DNA from: Sporolactobacillus terrae DSM 11697
GTDB lineage: Bacteria; Bacillota; Bacilli; Bacillales; Sporolactobacillaceae
Length of the DNA: 43,306 nt
Assembly: GCF_000648615.1 (NCBI RefSeq)
Contig: NZ_JFZC01000054.1
Location: forward strand, 1 to 43,306
Direction: 5' to 3'
Of this stretch, positions 8,660 to 18,159 are shown piece by piece (position 1 is the first letter of the stretch; every line of letters begins with the position of its first letter). Under the pieces are notes generated by a model. The model saw only the letters and a list, made by a program, of their open reading frames with translations. It was not told the origin of the DNA and ran no database searches. A program made the position numbers and the translations under genes.

Positions 8660-9598
8660 TCAATAGTTCTCGATCATTTTCGTTCGTCGCTTTTCCGTTT
8701 CTTCAAGCTTCTTTTTCAGATCAGCGCTTTGTTGGCGGAGCTGATCAAGCAATTGAGCAATCTGCTGCAGAATTCGCTCGATCTGCGCGCTGGATTTCTG
8801 AATCTTCGTGTGCACCATCCAATCGGTCACCACGTTATCAAAAAAATAGTCGGCAAAGGTTAGCAGCCCATTGCTTTCGAGCTCAGAAAACGACGCGCCG
8901 GTCACGTCACTTAATTCCTTTTCAAAGCGGCGCAGTGCTTGCTGGGCATCATGAATATCGCCGCGTGCGCCGTCCATTCGCTCATGCTTCATCGCGGTTG
9001 AGATAAATCCTCCGCCAAACAGGTCGAGATTGGACCAATTTTTCGCTGTGTTGAGCGAAGCTTGGGCGTGCTCCAATGCCTCGTGCGCCTGTTGACCTGC
9101 CGCAATCGCTTCCTTATGTTCCTTGAGTCCTGCACGCAGATCTGCTTCCTGATCGAGCAGCTGGTACAGCGCTTTACTTATTGGCGATGCCGTATCATGA
9201 ATCAATTGCTCTTTATGCTGCATCCAAGCCTCGTAGCGCGTGTCTGCACCGGCAACCTGTTTCAGTTTTTCAACGAGCTCCGCTTGCTCTTTTTTCATAT
9301 CTTCCAGTGTTCGTCGCGCTTCCTGTTCCTTCAACTGTGCCGTTATCGCTTCCTGCTTCTCTTTGTCGATCTTCTCTAGTTTGCGGCCGATCAACGTATA
9401 GAGAATCGATGGCACACTTAACGATTCCATCCGCGTGACGTCCTTCTGCTCTTTGGTCAACGTTGCTTGAAGCCTCGCCCATTTTTGTTCCTGCTGCTGC
9501 GTCTCGTCCTTCAGACGCGCCAGCTGGGCTTCCCACTTCTTCTTATTTTTCACCTGTTCTTTAATTTCTTGAAGTTCTTGGTTGAATGCATCAAACAT
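8660..9598 (-). CDS. Coiled-coil protein of unknown function
   Basis: Not assigned to a characterised family. The 312 residues are highly charged and rich in Lys, Glu and Gln. Long coiled coils are likely at about 1-125 and 265-308, with a central helical part. The middle contains the sequence NLDLFGGGFISTAMKHERMD (about 192-211), which I recall as a conserved feature of an uncharacterised Firmicutes family. No signal peptide or membrane segment is seen, so it is probably cytosolic. The ATG follows GGAGGAG. It stands alone between the nitroreductase and the acetyltransferase. A structural or scaffold role is possible but only guessed from the coiled coils. Confidence 0.75.
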   Translation of the reverse strand: MFDAFNQELQEIKEQVKNKKKWEAQLARLKDETQQQEQKWARLQATLTKEQKDVTRMESLSVPSILYTLIGRKLEKIDKEKQEAITAQLKEQEARRTLEDMKKEQAELVEKLKQVAGADTRYEAWMQHKEQLIHDTASPISKALYQLLDQEADLRAGLKEHKEAIAAGQQAHEALEHAQASLNTAKNWSNLDLFGGGFISTAMKHERMDGARGDIHDAQQALRRFEKELSDVTGASFSELESNGLLTFADYFFDNVVTDWMVHTKIQKSSAQIERILQQIAQLLDQLRQQSADLKKKLEETEKRRTKMIENY

Positions 9599-9673
9599 AG
9601 CCTCTCCTCCATTTTAAGAAAAACCAAGCTGTACTTGGCACTTAAACCATCTTATTTTTGTGTACGCTCCGAT

Positions 9674-9771
9674 TGCTCGCTTGCCGCGGGCGCCCGTGCA
9701 CCTCCGTTTTGATTCTCGGTCAAGACACGGGTCTATTGGTTTGAAGGCGGAGCAACATCCTATTCTTTCTT
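9674..9771. repeat. Dispersed intergenic repeat copy
   Basis: It starts TGCTCGCTTGCCGCGGGCGC, as at 42853-42872, then jumps to a segment like the 88-bp terminal repeat: CACCTCCGTTTTGATTCTCGG, CAAGACACGGG, TCTATTGGTTTGAAG and CTTTCT. So it joins the left end of one module with the right end of another and lacks the central hairpin part. It fills most of the gap between the coiled-coil gene and the acetyltransferase. Confidence 0.75.
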
Positions 9772-9811
9772 TGAATCGTGACGGATAGGGGGATGTGTAT
9801 GTTTTTATTTT

Positions 9812-10450
9812 TCACTTTTCTCGTGGCGCGGTCGCGGCCCATTCTGAATCGAGCACACCGTAAACGACATGATCCACGTAATGATCGTAGAGCCACTCGC
9901 CGGAACGGATGCAGCCTTCCTGCTTAAAGCCAAGCCGCTCAGGAATCGCGCGGCTCTTCGAATTTCCAAGCGCAGCGCGGATTTCCACCTTATGCAAACC
10001 GAGTTCTCGAAATGCGTAATCCGTTAATGCTGATGCGGCGCGTGTCATGATCCCTCGGCCTTGGTATTGCGAACCGAGCCAATAGCCGATTTGCGCGGTT
10101 TTGTTCGCCCAATTGATTTCGTTAAAACTGATCAGCCCCGCTGTCTCGTTATAAAGGAAACTTGGTGAAGCCAAGTTTTCAGGCACCGGCTGGGCCTTCG
10201 TGGCCTTTACACGATCTTTTCTTATTCTATGAAAAAGGATGACCGCCGTCATGCTTCGGTTCTCGCCATAGCCTTTGCGCGCTGCTCGAATAAACGCTTG
10301 AGTATCCGTGACCGCGCGCGTCACATCCAGCCACGGCAGCCATTCGCGCAGCGAATGCCGCGACTGTTCCGTCAAATCGAAAATCGCTTCCGCATCTTGC
10401 GGCTCCACGAGTTTCAGAACAAGTTCATCGTCAATCTTATGAAGAAACAT
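9812..10450 (-). CDS. GNAT acetyltransferase, RimL/YdaF type, with an inserted segment
   Basis: GNAT acetyltransferase resembling ribosomal-protein-serine acetyltransferases (RimL, B. subtilis YdaF). Recognisable parts are the N-terminal LRLVEP-like strand (LVLKLVEPQDAEAIF), INWANKTAQIGYWLG, the acetyl-CoA loop around QYQGRGIMTRAA, LHKVEIRAALGNSKSRAIPERLGF and the terminal WLYDHYVDHVVYG. The ATG follows AAAGGATG. At 212 residues it is about 27 longer than YdaF (183). The excess sits between MTAVIL and YNETAG and corresponds to an 81-bp in-frame insertion (listed separately) in a loop before the core acetyl-CoA strands. The enzyme may still fold. Its true acceptor is unknown. Confidence 0.87.
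   Translation of the reverse strand: MFLHKIDDELVLKLVEPQDAEAIFDLTEQSRHSLREWLPWLDVTRAVTDTQAFIRAARKGYGENRSMTAVILFHRIRKDRVKATKAQPVPENLASPSFLYNETAGLISFNEINWANKTAQIGYWLGSQYQGRGIMTRAASALTDYAFRELGLHKVEIRAALGNSKSRAIPERLGFKQEGCIRSGEWLYDHYVDHVVYGVLDSEWAATAPREK
10153..10239 (-). repeat. 81-bp in-frame palindromic insertion inside the acetyltransferase
   Basis: On the coding strand an 81-bp unit is bounded by two TCCTTT direct repeats exactly 81 bp apart (27 codons), so the frame is kept. The unit contains a hairpin, AACTTGG-cttca-CCAAGTT, and a smaller GGCC-acgaa-GGCC. It encodes a basic, Pro/Ala-rich stretch (HRIRKDRVKATKAQPVPENL onward) absent from the family as I recall it. The pattern resembles in-frame palindromic elements such as Rickettsia RPEs. 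No second copy was spotted in this window. Confidence 0.6.
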
Positions 10451-10541
10451 AAGTAAGCATCCTTTCTGTTTTTTCATTATTGTATCATGCATGGGTTGAA
10501 TAGTTGGGTTAAAATGGAAGAAAAACATTGGAGGGAACGGT

Positions 10542-10980
10542 TTGAAAAAATTAGTCCTGCTTTTCGTATGCATGATGCTTTTCACCGTTTCATCGTGCAC
10601 CTCACTCAGCGCAGAGCCGCCAAATGTACAAGTCACCGTGCAACACAAAAAAAACGGAAACACGCAAGGGCGGCTATGAATGGAGCTACGGGTTGTTCAG
10701 CCGCACCTCTGTCGTCGCCGATGTTTCATCGCAATGGACGGAAACTATGCACCGGCGGTCTATTGATCCCGGTCAAAAAGCAACCGTCTCCTTTTCCGAT
10801 CGTTCCCATCCGAAATTCAGTGCGCATCTCTATAATCAGTACCGCAAAGGATCAGCGCTCCCGGTTCATAAAAACACGATAACGTTGCCAACAAAACCAG
10901 GAATTTATGTGATCCTGATTCAAGCACATTGGCGATCCGGCAAATCAGATTATGCATTTTCTGTTAACGTAGACAAATAG
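10542..10980 (+). pseudogene. Small lipoprotein gene, frameshifted at an A8 run
   Basis: A TTG start at 10542, with GGAGGG six bases upstream, opens a classic lipoprotein signal (MKKLVLLFVCMMLFTVSSC, lipobox VSSC). The frame stops soon after an A8 run at 10647-10654. The +1-shifted frame continues to 10980 with a plausible mature domain (GGYEWSYG, DPGQKATVSF, PGIYVILIQAHW ending SVNVDK). Removing one A joins the two parts into one protein of about 145 residues, of a type seen in Bacillales (small extracellular beta-rich lipoproteins of unknown function). It may be a real mutation, phase variation in the homopolymer, or a sequencing error. Confidence 0.75.
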
Positions 10981-11030
10981 ACACTTTGATTTTCATAGGA
11001 ACGTTCCGTATCGATAAGCATCTGAGAAAA

Positions 11031-11340
11031 GCTGTCATCTTCATCACCGGCATGTCGGGAGCCTAGAAGATCCACCTTGCGTGATGAAGTTTAGTGCAGA
11101 GGGTACAAAGCTGTCGATACCGCCAATAACGCCTTCATTTGGGAAGTGCTGCTTCCTGACGGACCAGGTTTTGAGCAGCGCTGGAAGGAGCAGCAAATAA
11201 GCAATCTTCTTTCAAATCATGATGAAAGTTGTATGGCTTCTCTTGAGATACGTTCCGAATCAAGTGACGTTTTATCCTCAATTCGATGCAATTGTACTTA
11301 TTTAAGTGCAACACACGGTCGCTATGAAAAGTCGGTTTAA
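11031..11340 (+). pseudogene. Decayed P-loop kinase / AAA-type ATP-binding protein
   Basis: Remnants of a small nucleotide-binding protein of the shikimate-kinase-like type. Reading forward one finds VIFITGMSGA followed by TAG where GKS should complete the Walker A loop. Further on in the same direction come GYKAVDTAN and LPDGPGFEQRWKEQQISNLL. After a frame change comes VPNQVTFYPQFDAIVLI and then a TAA. These match, in order, blocks I recall from intact homologues (VDTDDG, DGPGW, GCVPNQGRFYPRFDAVVLL). Several stops and at least one frameshift make it non-functional. The identity is from memory of the family. Confidence 0.6.
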
Positions 11341-11387
11341 CGTACGAAAATACAAGCTCAATGCGCGCGAGCTGTTCTTCACTTAGG

Positions 11388-11428
11388 AAAAAAGCGGCTT
11401 AAGCATTTGAATGCCAAGCCGCCTTTTT
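11388..11428 (-). terminator. Intrinsic terminator after trpB
   Basis: GCGGCTT (11394-11400) pairs with AAGCCGC (11416-11422), with flanking A and T runs on both sides. It serves trpB on the minus strand and could also stop plus-strand transcripts. Confidence 0.75.
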
Positions 11429-11493
11429 GATCACGCCTGCATGAGCGTTCCTTTTCTTTTACAAATCGTAGCGTTAAACCTTATTTCAACCTT

Positions 11494-12666
11494 TTATTTT
11501 TTGTTCAGCATTTCATAGACTTGCTTGACGTCTTTGTCGCCGCGGCCGGAAAGGTTGACGATGATGCTTTCGTCCTTTGGCAAGGTCTTGGCGAGCTTCG
11601 TCGCATAGGCGACGGCATGCGCGCTTTCGAGCGCCGGGATGATCCCTTCGACCTTGGACAGATTCAGGAAGGCATCCAGCGCTTCTTTGCCGGTGACCGT
11701 GACGTATTCGCCGCGCCCCGATGCTTTCAGGTAGCTGTGTTCCGGACCGACACCCGGATAATCAAGACCGGCGGCAATGGAGTAAGTCGGCTTCGGATTG
11801 TTGTTTTCATCGACAAGCGCGTAGCATTTGAAGCCGTGAATCACGGCCGGTACGCCTTCGGCAATGCTTGCGGCTTCTGCCGGCTCGACGCCGATAAGGC
11901 GGACGCTCAGCTCGTCAATGTAATGGGCAAAGGCCCCGATTGCGTTGCTGCCGCCGCCGACACAAGCAACAACCGCAGCAGGAAGTTTGCCTTCTTTTTC
12001 AAGAATCTGCCGCTTCGACTCTTCGCTGATAATCGACTGGAAATGATGCACCATCGTTGGGTACGGGTGCGGACCAACCGCTGACCCCAGTAAGTAGAAC
12101 GTTGTCTCATGATTTTGCACCAAATCTGCCAGCGCAACATCAACTGCGTCCTTCAAACGGCCCTGACCCTTTTCTACAGGCACGACTTTAGCGCCAAGCA
12201 ATTCCATCCTGAAGACGTTCAGTGCTTGACGTTCGGTATCGTATTTACCCATGTAGATCGTACATGGCAGACCGAATAGTGCGGCAACGGTGGCTGTTGC
12301 GACGCCATGCTGTCCGGCGCCGGTTTCTGCGATGATGCGCTTTGCACCCATCCGTTTGGCCAGCAGAATCTGACCGATTGTGTTATTAATCTTGTGCGCA
12401 CCGGTGTGGTTCAAATCCTCTCTTTTCAGATAGATTTTGGCACCACCGGCTTGTTCCGTCAGGTTTTTTGCAAAAGTCAACGGATTTTCGCGTCCGACAT
12501 AGTCTTTCATGTAGCCACGCAGTTCTCTGTTAAATTCCGGGTCGTCCTTATATCGGTCGAAGGCTTCGGCAAGCCTTGCCAAGACCTTCTGCAATGCTTC
12601 GGGGACATAGCTGCCGCCGAATTCACCAAATGTTCCTACTGATGCTGTACTTAAATGATTACTCAA
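11494..12666 (-). CDS. trpB: Tryptophan synthase beta chain
   Basis: Joins indole and serine to tryptophan using PLP. The 390-residue protein has [12 protein letters not shown] at the N-terminus, HTGAHK with the PLP lysine Lys92, [13 protein letters not shown], the phosphate loop GGGSNAIG, and the C-terminal GRGDKD motif, all standard for TrpB1. The start is a TTG with AGGAG upstream. No other trp gene is adjacent, and no T-box or TRAP-type leader is seen in the 130 bp upstream. A stand-alone trpB could use external indole or the gene may have moved from its operon. Confidence 0.95.
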   Translation of the reverse strand: MSNHLSTASVGTFGEFGGSYVPEALQKVLARLAEAFDRYKDDPEFNRELRGYMKDYVGRENPLTFAKNLTEQAGGAKIYLKREDLNHTGAHKINNTIGQILLAKRMGAKRIIAETGAGQHGVATATVAALFGLPCTIYMGKYDTERQALNVFRMELLGAKVVPVEKGQGRLKDAVDVALADLVQNHETTFYLLGSAVGPHPYPTMVHHFQSIISEESKRQILEKEGKLPAAVVACVGGGSNAIGAFAHYIDELSVRLIGVEPAEAASIAEGVPAVIHGFKCYALVDENNNPKPTYSIAAGLDYPGVGPEHSYLKASGRGEYVTVTGKEALDAFLNLSKVEGIIPALESAHAVAYATKLAKTLPKDESIIVNLSGRGDKDVKQVYEMLNKK

Positions 12667-12755
12667 CTCTGCTCAGCTCCTGTTCTTTTTCGTACCCGCC
12701 CTCCGGAAGGTACCGAAAATGTAGTGCTCTTTTAGTCTCTAACTTTCAAAAACGA

Positions 12756-12783
12756 TTGTCAATCGATTTTTTAATTGACAAAA
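12756..12783 (-). terminator. Probable terminator after the DUF2500 gene
   Basis: TTGTCAAT (12756-12763) pairs with ATTGACAA (12774-12781); on the minus strand the hairpin is followed by TCGTTTTTG. The arms also resemble the TTGTCAA half-sites near levansucrase, but the spacing differs, so a terminator is the better reading. Confidence 0.5.
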
Positions 12784-12798
12784 AGTTTTCAACCTCGG

Positions 12799-13170
12799 TC
12801 ACGGTTCAAGGCTTCCCCCGGCATTGCGCTGATAACCCAGATAGCGTGTGCCTTGAAATTCGAGCATGCCATGATCGCCTTCTGCAAGCATGCCGTATTC
12901 TGACCCAGACACTTCAAACTCGATCCGGTCGCCACTCTCCATCTCAAATGTGGCATAATAGTGGGTAATCACAGGTCTTTCGTTTCCTCCGGCCGTTCCG
13001 GTTCTTTTGCCAACAACCTGTGCTGGAACACGAAGACGCGGCTTTTGCTTGTTGGATGACCACGTTGCCGCTCGCTTTACAAAACTGAAAATAATGCCGC
13101 CGATCACAAGCGCAAAGCCAATAAAAATAATGATTTGCACCATTTGAAATGAAGCATCAACCGTATCCAA
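12799..13170 (-). CDS. DUF2500 domain protein, one membrane segment
   Basis: Small membrane protein of about 123 residues with no known function. An N-terminal membrane helix (IIIFIGFALVIGGIIFSFV) is followed by a beta-rich DUF2500 region: RLRVPAQVVGKRT, HYYATFEMESGDRIEFEV, SGSEYGMLAEGDHG and FQGTRYLGYQR. The start is set at a TTG (13168-13170) because GGAGGT lies eight bases upstream; an ATG nine codons earlier lacks a site. It is transcribed toward trpB but ends at a probable terminator. Confidence 0.8.
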   Translation of the reverse strand: MDTVDASFQMVQIIIFIGFALVIGGIIFSFVKRAATWSSNKQKPRLRVPAQVVGKRTGTAGGNERPVITHYYATFEMESGDRIEFEVSGSEYGMLAEGDHGMLEFQGTRYLGYQRNAGGSLEP

Positions 13171-13287
13171 TAAACCAACCTCCACATGCAGATTCATTCA
13201 TTTGTTTATGGGGTATAGATGAAACGTTGCGCTTAGTATAACAAATGATTCACAATCTTTTTATGAAAAGAAAGTCTGGTGTCCGCT

Positions 13288-14160
13288 ATGATTCAAGACC
13301 GATATTTGAACCTGAAATTAAGTGAACGCGGTGCAATCATAAGTATCATCACTTACTTGATTTTATCTGCGCTCAAGCTGTTTGTCGGTATTTCAATGGG
13401 CTCGCGCGCGCTTCGTGCCGATGGTTTTAACAATGTCACCGATATTTTCGCTTCGGTTGCTGTGCTGATTGGCTTGAAACTTTCCCAGCGTCCGGCTGAC
13501 AGCGACCACCCGTACGGGCATTGGAAAAGCGAGACGATCGCCTCGCTCTTTGCCTCATTCGTCATGATGGCGGTCGGTGTTCAAGTGCTTTTCGACGGCG
13601 CGCAATCCATTTTTAACGGGCATGAAGAACGTCCGGATCTGCTCGCCGCTTGGATTGGCCTTCTCTGTGCAGCGATCATGTTCTCCGTTTACGCATACAA
13701 TAAACGGCTGTCCAAGAAAACCGGCAGCACCTCGGTCCTTGCTGCAGCAAAGGACAATTTTTCTGATGGCTGCGTGAGCATTGGCGCCAGTATTGGTATT
13801 TTCGGTGCACAAATCCACTTAAACTGGCTGGACTCGGCGGCAGCGTTTGTGATCGGACTGCTCATCTGCAAAACCGCCTGGGACATTTTCAGAGAATCCT
13901 CATACTATCTGTCGGACGGCTTTGATGACAAAACGCTGCATGCCTTTAACCATTTGGTCCATTCGGTGCCCGGCGTTGAAGGTGTGCGCGATATCCGCGG
14001 GCGGAAATATGGCAATAACACGGTTATTGATTTAGTCATCGTTGTCAACCCGGACATGAGCTTGCGCGAAGCACATCGCATTTCTTCTCGTGTTGAAGCC
14101 GTATTGATGGATAAATATGACGTCTTCGAGGTCCATGTACACGTCGAACCGAATGAATAG
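13288..14160 (+). CDS. Cation diffusion facilitator (CDF) transporter
   Basis: Divalent metal/proton antiporter of the CDF family, exporting ions such as Zn, Mn or Fe across the membrane. About 290 residues: six membrane segments over roughly residues 15-205, with DGFNNVTD in TM2 (Asp ligands), HPYGHWKSE in the TM2-TM3 loop, SDGCVSIGA in TM5, then the cytoplasmic ferredoxin-like domain (VEGVRDIRGRKYGN, IDLVIVVNP and a final FEVHVHVEP). The ATG at 13288 is used; a GTG three codons earlier is equally possible, since neither has a strong ribosome site. It stands alone. Metal specificity cannot be read; it resembles Bacillus YdfM-type members. Confidence 0.9.
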   Translation: MIQDRYLNLKLSERGAIISIITYLILSALKLFVGISMGSRALRADGFNNVTDIFASVAVLIGLKLSQRPADSDHPYGHWKSETIASLFASFVMMAVGVQVLFDGAQSIFNGHEERPDLLAAWIGLLCAAIMFSVYAYNKRLSKKTGSTSVLAAAKDNFSDGCVSIGASIGIFGAQIHLNWLDSAAAFVIGLLICKTAWDIFRESSYYLSDGFDDKTLHAFNHLVHSVPGVEGVRDIRGRKYGNNTVIDLVIVVNPDMSLREAHRISSRVEAVLMDKYDVFEVHVHVEPNE

Positions 14161-14227
14161 GCGTTTCACCCTTGGCCGGCTTCAGGCATAAAGTAGAGAG
14201 AAATGAATCAAAAAAGGGATGATGCTT

Positions 14228-14845
14228 ATGCCGGTTAATCCATCCGACCCGTCTTTTACCCTGTTCGGCGATTCGATGCGAACCGTTACGGAACAACGCG
14301 ATGCAAACAACTACATTTTCCAGCTGTTCGGGCCGCAGCTTCCGACAATCAAAACCGGTTTTTTCAACGCCCGCATGACGCGCGGAATCATTATTCAGCC
14401 GCACTGGCACACCAATGCTTCTGAAATGGTCTTCGTGATCAGCGGTACGGTGGTCACATCGGTGTTCAATCCATTTACGCAAAAGGTGATGACCTATCGT
14501 CTCAATCCAGGTCAGGTGTGCGTTCTGCCGAAAGGATGGTTCCACTGGATCCTTGCCTTGACGGATGACGTGCACCTACTGACAATCTTTGATCAGCCGA
14601 CTCCGGACGTTGTCTTTGGTTCCGATTTTCTACGCGTCATACCGGCAGAAGTCATGAACCGTGCCTATTGTGTTGATCCGTCCGCCTATGCTCAAACCGT
14701 TGCGCCCATTCAGCAGTCTACCATTCTCGGTCCACCGGTCAGCTGCACCAATCAAAAGCAGCCCAACGAAGCGGGCCCGCAGCCGAAGCCGTACCCCTCC
14801 TCCTATTTCGCAGGACCGGCCGCGCCGATACCTTATGACGCATAA
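14228..14845 (+). CDS. Cupin domain protein
   Basis: Single-cupin protein of 205 residues. The metal-binding cupin motif 1 reads QPHWHTNASEMVFVISG (two His and a Glu) and motif 2 is GQVCVLPKGWFHWI, so a metal site is likely. No signal peptide is apparent. After the cupin there is a Pro/Gln/Tyr-rich C-terminal tail of about 45 residues (PVSCTNQKQPNEAGPQPKPY and on), probably disordered. The third of three clustered ATG codons is chosen for the best spacing to AAGGG. The activity is not known; germin- and oxalate-decarboxylase-like folds are the nearest general comparison. It ends at a strong terminator. Confidence 0.8.
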   Translation: MPVNPSDPSFTLFGDSMRTVTEQRDANNYIFQLFGPQLPTIKTGFFNARMTRGIIIQPHWHTNASEMVFVISGTVVTSVFNPFTQKVMTYRLNPGQVCVLPKGWFHWILALTDDVHLLTIFDQPTPDVVFGSDFLRVIPAEVMNRAYCVDPSAYAQTVAPIQQSTILGPPVSCTNQKQPNEAGPQPKPYPSSYFAGPAAPIPYDA

Positions 14846-14849
14846 AAGT

Positions 14850-14885
14850 AAAAAGACGCAGATCCCGATAATCTGCGTCTTTTTG
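14850..14885 (+). terminator. Intrinsic terminator after the cupin gene
   Basis: AAAAAGACGCAGAT (14850-14863) pairs perfectly with ATCTGCGTCTTTTT (14871-14884) across a seven-base loop. It is usable in both directions. Confidence 0.9.
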
Positions 14886-15065
14886 TTAATGAACTTTATA
14901 AAGCATTATATTCAGTTTCTGAGTCATCATTGTTTATTTTAATTCTTCTACCCATTTTTCTTCCAATCAATCCGTTTAGACCTTTGGACTTATCGGCCCG
15001 TTATTACTAGAGTGAATCGCCGCGCCCTCGTACTTGTTTGCTTCACCTTCTGTTTTTTGAAGAAA

Positions 15066-16397
<1,332 letters not shown>

Positions 16398-16412
16398 TCA
16401 TCCTTTCTCATT

Positions 16413-18008
16413 TTAGTCGTTTTCCTTTCTTCCCAAATACTGATCTACAGCCTTTCGAATACTCGTTACCCGTAAGCCATAAACAACATGAACATTTTGT
16501 CCTTTAACAATAATTCCGCTGGCTCCAGTATCATTTCTCAATATAGATTCATTAACTAGCTCAGGATTTTTTAACGTTAGTCTCAACCTTGTATAGCAAT
16601 TTGTCACTGTATTAATATTTTCTGCTTTGCCCAATGCATCAATAATAATTTTGGCAAGTTCTGAATTGTTCTGAAGTTTTTCCCCTTTACCTTGATTTTT
16701 CTTTTCTCGGTATTCCTTTTTAGAATATAACTTGGTTTCCTTCCCATGATCTTCACGTCCAATTGTTTTGAAATTTAATTTTGTAATCAAGAAGCGGAAA
16801 GTAACATAGTAGATTCCAAAAAAAACTAAACCGACCAGAATGTACATCGGCCATGATGTTTTAGCAATTCCTAATGGTAGATTAAACAAAAGAAAGTCAA
16901 TCATTCCATTTGGACCGATAGCACGGACATCGAGAATACTTAAGACCACAAAGCTTAAACCACTCAAAACAGCGTGCACGACAAAAAGCAGCGGTGCCAC
17001 AAACATAAAAGAAAATTCAATAGGTTCCGTTACTCCCGCCACAAAGGACGTAAATGCAGCAGGAATAAGTATTGCTTTTACTTTTGCTTTATTTTCTGGT
17101 CTAGCTGTATGATACATCGCGAGACATGCACCCAGTAAACCAAACATTTTAGAAATACCACGTGCATCCCAGATCACACTTTTTGATAGTCGGGTCACAC
17201 TTGGATCAGCAATTTCCGCATAATATATATTCCTTGCTCCTTCAAAGACATGCCCGCCTACTTCCTGAACTCCGCCTAACGAAGTATATAGAAATGGTGT
17301 ATAAACTAAGTGATGCAGACCAGTCGGAATTAACAACCGTTCCAAAGCTCCATACATAAATAGCCCAAAATTGCCACTTCTGTGTATTATTGTTCCCAAG
17401 CCGTTAATTCCATGCTGAAAAAATGGCCAGGTATAGGTGAGGGCAACAGCTAAGAGAATAACCACTGGAATTAAAACGATAAATACAAAACGAGATCCTC
17501 CATAAATTTGCGCCGCTCCCTTGAATTCTGTATCAATAAACTTATTGTGAATATAAGCGGTTACAATTCCAAGTATAATTCCTAGAAAAACTCCCATATC
17601 AAGGATCTGAATTCCAAGAATCAAAGTTTGGCCGGTGCCTTGCAAAGCGTCCTCTTTAAGTAGTAATCCATTCAATTCCATAAATTTGTTCATCGCATTT
17701 ACAAAAACTAGATAGCCCAATAATGCGGTAAAACCAGCTACTGATTTTTCTTTTTTTGCTAAGCCCACCGTAAGTCCTACACAAAAGATCAGCCCTAAGT
17801 TGCCCAATATTGACACTAAGGAACCAGATAAAATCATGCCTAAACCTGTTGTGACTGGGTTATCCAAAAACGGAAAAATATCAATGAGTTTTTGATTGGT
17901 AAATACATTTCCAAGAGCGATTAATATACCTGCAATTGGCAAAATCAATACAGGAATAAACATTGCTTTTGAAAACGCCTGCATTGATCCCATAATTCTT
18001 TCCTTCAT
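16413..18008 (-). CDS. malP: Maltose-type PTS transporter, EIICB
   Basis: Membrane permease of the sugar phosphotransferase system, glucose/maltose family, domain order IIC-IIB. The IIC part (about 1-425) has the hydrophobic segments and the conserved LIPTGLHHLVYTPF and FVAGVTEPIEFSFMF motifs. After a charged linker (about 430-455) the IIB domain carries NCYTRLRLTL with the phosphorylated Cys. There is no fused IIA, so it must borrow one, usually the glucose EIIA. At 531 residues it is similar to B. subtilis MalP/GlvC. GGAGGTGAC precedes the ATG. With malA downstream, maltose is the likeliest substrate; other alpha-glucosides are possible. The region is visibly AT-rich. Confidence 0.93.
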   Translation of the reverse strand: MKERIMGSMQAFSKAMFIPVLILPIAGILIALGNVFTNQKLIDIFPFLDNPVTTGLGMILSGSLVSILGNLGLIFCVGLTVGLAKKEKSVAGFTALLGYLVFVNAMNKFMELNGLLLKEDALQGTGQTLILGIQILDMGVFLGIILGIVTAYIHNKFIDTEFKGAAQIYGGSRFVFIVLIPVVILLAVALTYTWPFFQHGINGLGTIIHRSGNFGLFMYGALERLLIPTGLHHLVYTPFLYTSLGGVQEVGGHVFEGARNIYYAEIADPSVTRLSKSVIWDARGISKMFGLLGACLAMYHTARPENKAKVKAILIPAAFTSFVAGVTEPIEFSFMFVAPLLFVVHAVLSGLSFVVLSILDVRAIGPNGMIDFLLFNLPLGIAKTSWPMYILVGLVFFGIYYVTFRFLITKLNFKTIGREDHGKETKLYSKKEYREKKNQGKGEKLQNNSELAKIIIDALGKAENINTVTNCYTRLRLTLKNPELVNESILRNDTGASGIIVKGQNVHVVYGLRVTSIRKAVDQYLGRKEND

Positions 18009-18057
18009 TTTGTCACCTCCGATTAATTTGTTTTACCAACACACTCCTAATTTATAT

Positions 18058-18071
18058 TGTAAGCGCTTACC
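18058..18071. promoter_or_regulatory. cre site upstream of malP
   Basis: TGTAAGCGCTTACC matches the CcpA consensus TGWNANCGNTNWCA at every defined position except the last and has a perfect 12-bp palindromic core (GTAAGCGCTTAC). It lies 50 bp before the malP ATG, so glucose repression of the maltose operon is expected. Confidence 0.75.
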
Positions 18072-18092
18072 TGTATACCCTATATCACCAAT

Positions 18093-18123
18093 AAAAAACG
18101 AGTTTCAGTTATTGAAACTCGTT
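18093..18123 (-). terminator. Intrinsic terminator between rpiR and malP
   Basis: On the minus strand ACGAGTTTCA pairs perfectly with TGAAACTCGT around a five-base loop, followed by TTTTTATT. It separates the regulator from malP. The TTTCA/TGAAA arms would also suit an RpiR-type operator, so a double role is possible. Confidence 0.7.
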
Positions 18124-18159
18124 TCACTTCAAAGTGATTAAGTTTTACGATTTGCTCCC

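Noticed and set aside
11146-11340. Stand-alone 64-codon gene
   Set aside because: It is only the longest surviving frame of the decayed kinase; the protein blocks continue in another frame.
12756-12781. Third copy of the sacB operator
   Set aside because: The TTGTCAA half-sites are there, but the centre is 10 bases of mostly T and the position suits a terminator.
12667-12798. T-box or TRAP attenuator upstream of trpB
   Set aside because: The region is too short, and neither the T-box sequence nor a row of GAG/UAG triplets is present.
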